Source: Nitrosomonadaceae bacterium (GTDB lineage: Bacteria; Pseudomonadota; Gammaproteobacteria; Burkholderiales; Usitatibacteraceae). From it: a DNA stretch of 6,190 nt. The stretch's first letter is position 1. Each line of letters begins with the position of its first letter. Location of the stretch: assembly GCA_021300055.1 (NCBI GenBank), contig JAJTHU010000046.1, forward strand, positions 1 to 6,190, written 5' to 3'. This document shows positions 5,790 through 6,190 of this stretch, one piece after another. Position numbers and translations under genes: made by a program. The notes beneath the pieces are model-generated. The model ran no database searches and was not told the origin of the DNA. It saw only the letters and a list, made by a program, of their open reading frames with translations.

Positions 5790-6190
5790 GCTCCCTCCTC
5801 CGCTTTTTTGCCAAAGCGTGGGTCGATCTTGAGGAACGCCGTAACGACAATTGACGGCAGGGTGCAGATACACACCCAGATGAAGAAGTGCTGATAGCCG
5901 AGTTGAGTCTGAATCCACCCGCTCACCATTCCCGGCAGCATCATGCCGAGCGCCATGAAGCCCGTGCAGATCGCGTAGTGAGCGGTTTTATGCACGCCCT
6001 CCGACACCATGATCATGAATAGCAGATAAGCCGCAAAGCCGAAGCCATATCCGAGTTGTTCAATAACGATCGCTGCGGTGATGACCGCGTGACTACTCGG
6101 CTGCGTGTACGCCAGAAACACGAACGCCAAGTTCGGCAGATGCACGGCAAACAGCATCGGCCAGATCCGCTTTTTAAGGCCGCCGCGTGA
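5786..6190 (-). CDS. AmpG-like MFS permease, C-terminal part (5' end outside window)
   Basis: The frame is open to the right edge and ends at TGA 5786-5788, giving 134 residues, the last third of a 12-helix MFS transporter. Four hydrophobic helices are visible (about residues 10-28, 35-62, 79-99 and 104-122). They are followed by the short cytoplasmic tail KIDPRFGKKAEEGA. The blocks EGVHKTAHYAICTGFMALG (64-82) and MLPGMVSGW (84-92) are typical, as I recall, of AmpG-like permeases found in peptidoglycan-recycling or GlcNAc loci of Bacteroidetes and gammaproteobacteria. AmpG proteins import anhydro-muropeptides or GlcNAc-anhMurNAc into the cytoplasm. Here the cargo could be a muropeptide, a disaccharide or a free amino sugar; the substrate-specifying N-terminal half is not in view. 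It reads into nagX with a 110-nt gap and no clear terminator, so it may belong to the same transcript. Confidence 0.75.
   Translation of the reverse strand, partial: SRGGLKKRIWPMLFAVHLPNLAFVFLAYTQPSSHAVITAAIVIEQLGYGFGFAAYLLFMIMVSEGVHKTAHYAICTGFMALGMMLPGMVSGWIQTQLGYQHFFIWVCICTLPSIVVTAFLKIDPRFGKKAEEGA

Overview
The window is moderately GC-rich and comes from a Gram-negative, proteobacterial-type genome. The signs are two lipoproteins with outer-membrane sorting, an AmiD-type amidase, a NagX-type membrane protein and a probable Tat-exported serine hydrolase. The gene content recalls N-acetylglucosamine and peptidoglycan-recycling loci of gammaproteobacteria such as Xanthomonadales or Alteromonadales. 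That taxonomic guess rests on gene recognition only and is weak.

All six genes lie on the minus strand, so transcription runs from right to left. In that order they are: (1) the 3' end of an AmpG-like MFS permease (5786-6190, start outside the window); (2) a 110-base gap with an inverted repeat and a possible 31-codon small ORF; (3) nagX, a polytopic HGSNAT-like/DUF5009 membrane protein (4488-5675); (4) a DigH/YngK-like glycoside hydrolase lipoprotein (2809-4458); (5) a BadF-family N-acetylhexosamine kinase, nagK-like (1874-2812); (6) an AmiD-like N-acetylmuramoyl-L-alanine amidase lipoprotein (996-1850); (7) the 5' part of a beta-lactamase/penicillin-binding-protein-fold serine hydrolase (1-992, end outside the window). 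From nagX onward the spacings are 29 nt, a 4-nt ATGA overlap, 23 nt and 3 nt. This strongly suggests one operon, possibly including the permease.

The genes suggest a shared job in cell-wall turnover. AmiD would strip stem peptides from peptidoglycan or muropeptides. The DigH-like enzyme would cut the resulting peptide-free glycan. The AmpG-like permease would import the fragments, and the kinase would phosphorylate freed GlcNAc and/or MurNAc. NagX may move acetyl groups across the inner membrane onto amino sugars, and the serine hydrolase may act on wall peptides or esters. The individual families are known. The combined pathway is an inference from synteny.

No tRNA, rRNA, CRISPR array, insertion sequence or convincing terminator was seen. 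Long plus-strand reading frames are shadows of the minus-strand genes. No gene-free stretch exceeds 300 bases.
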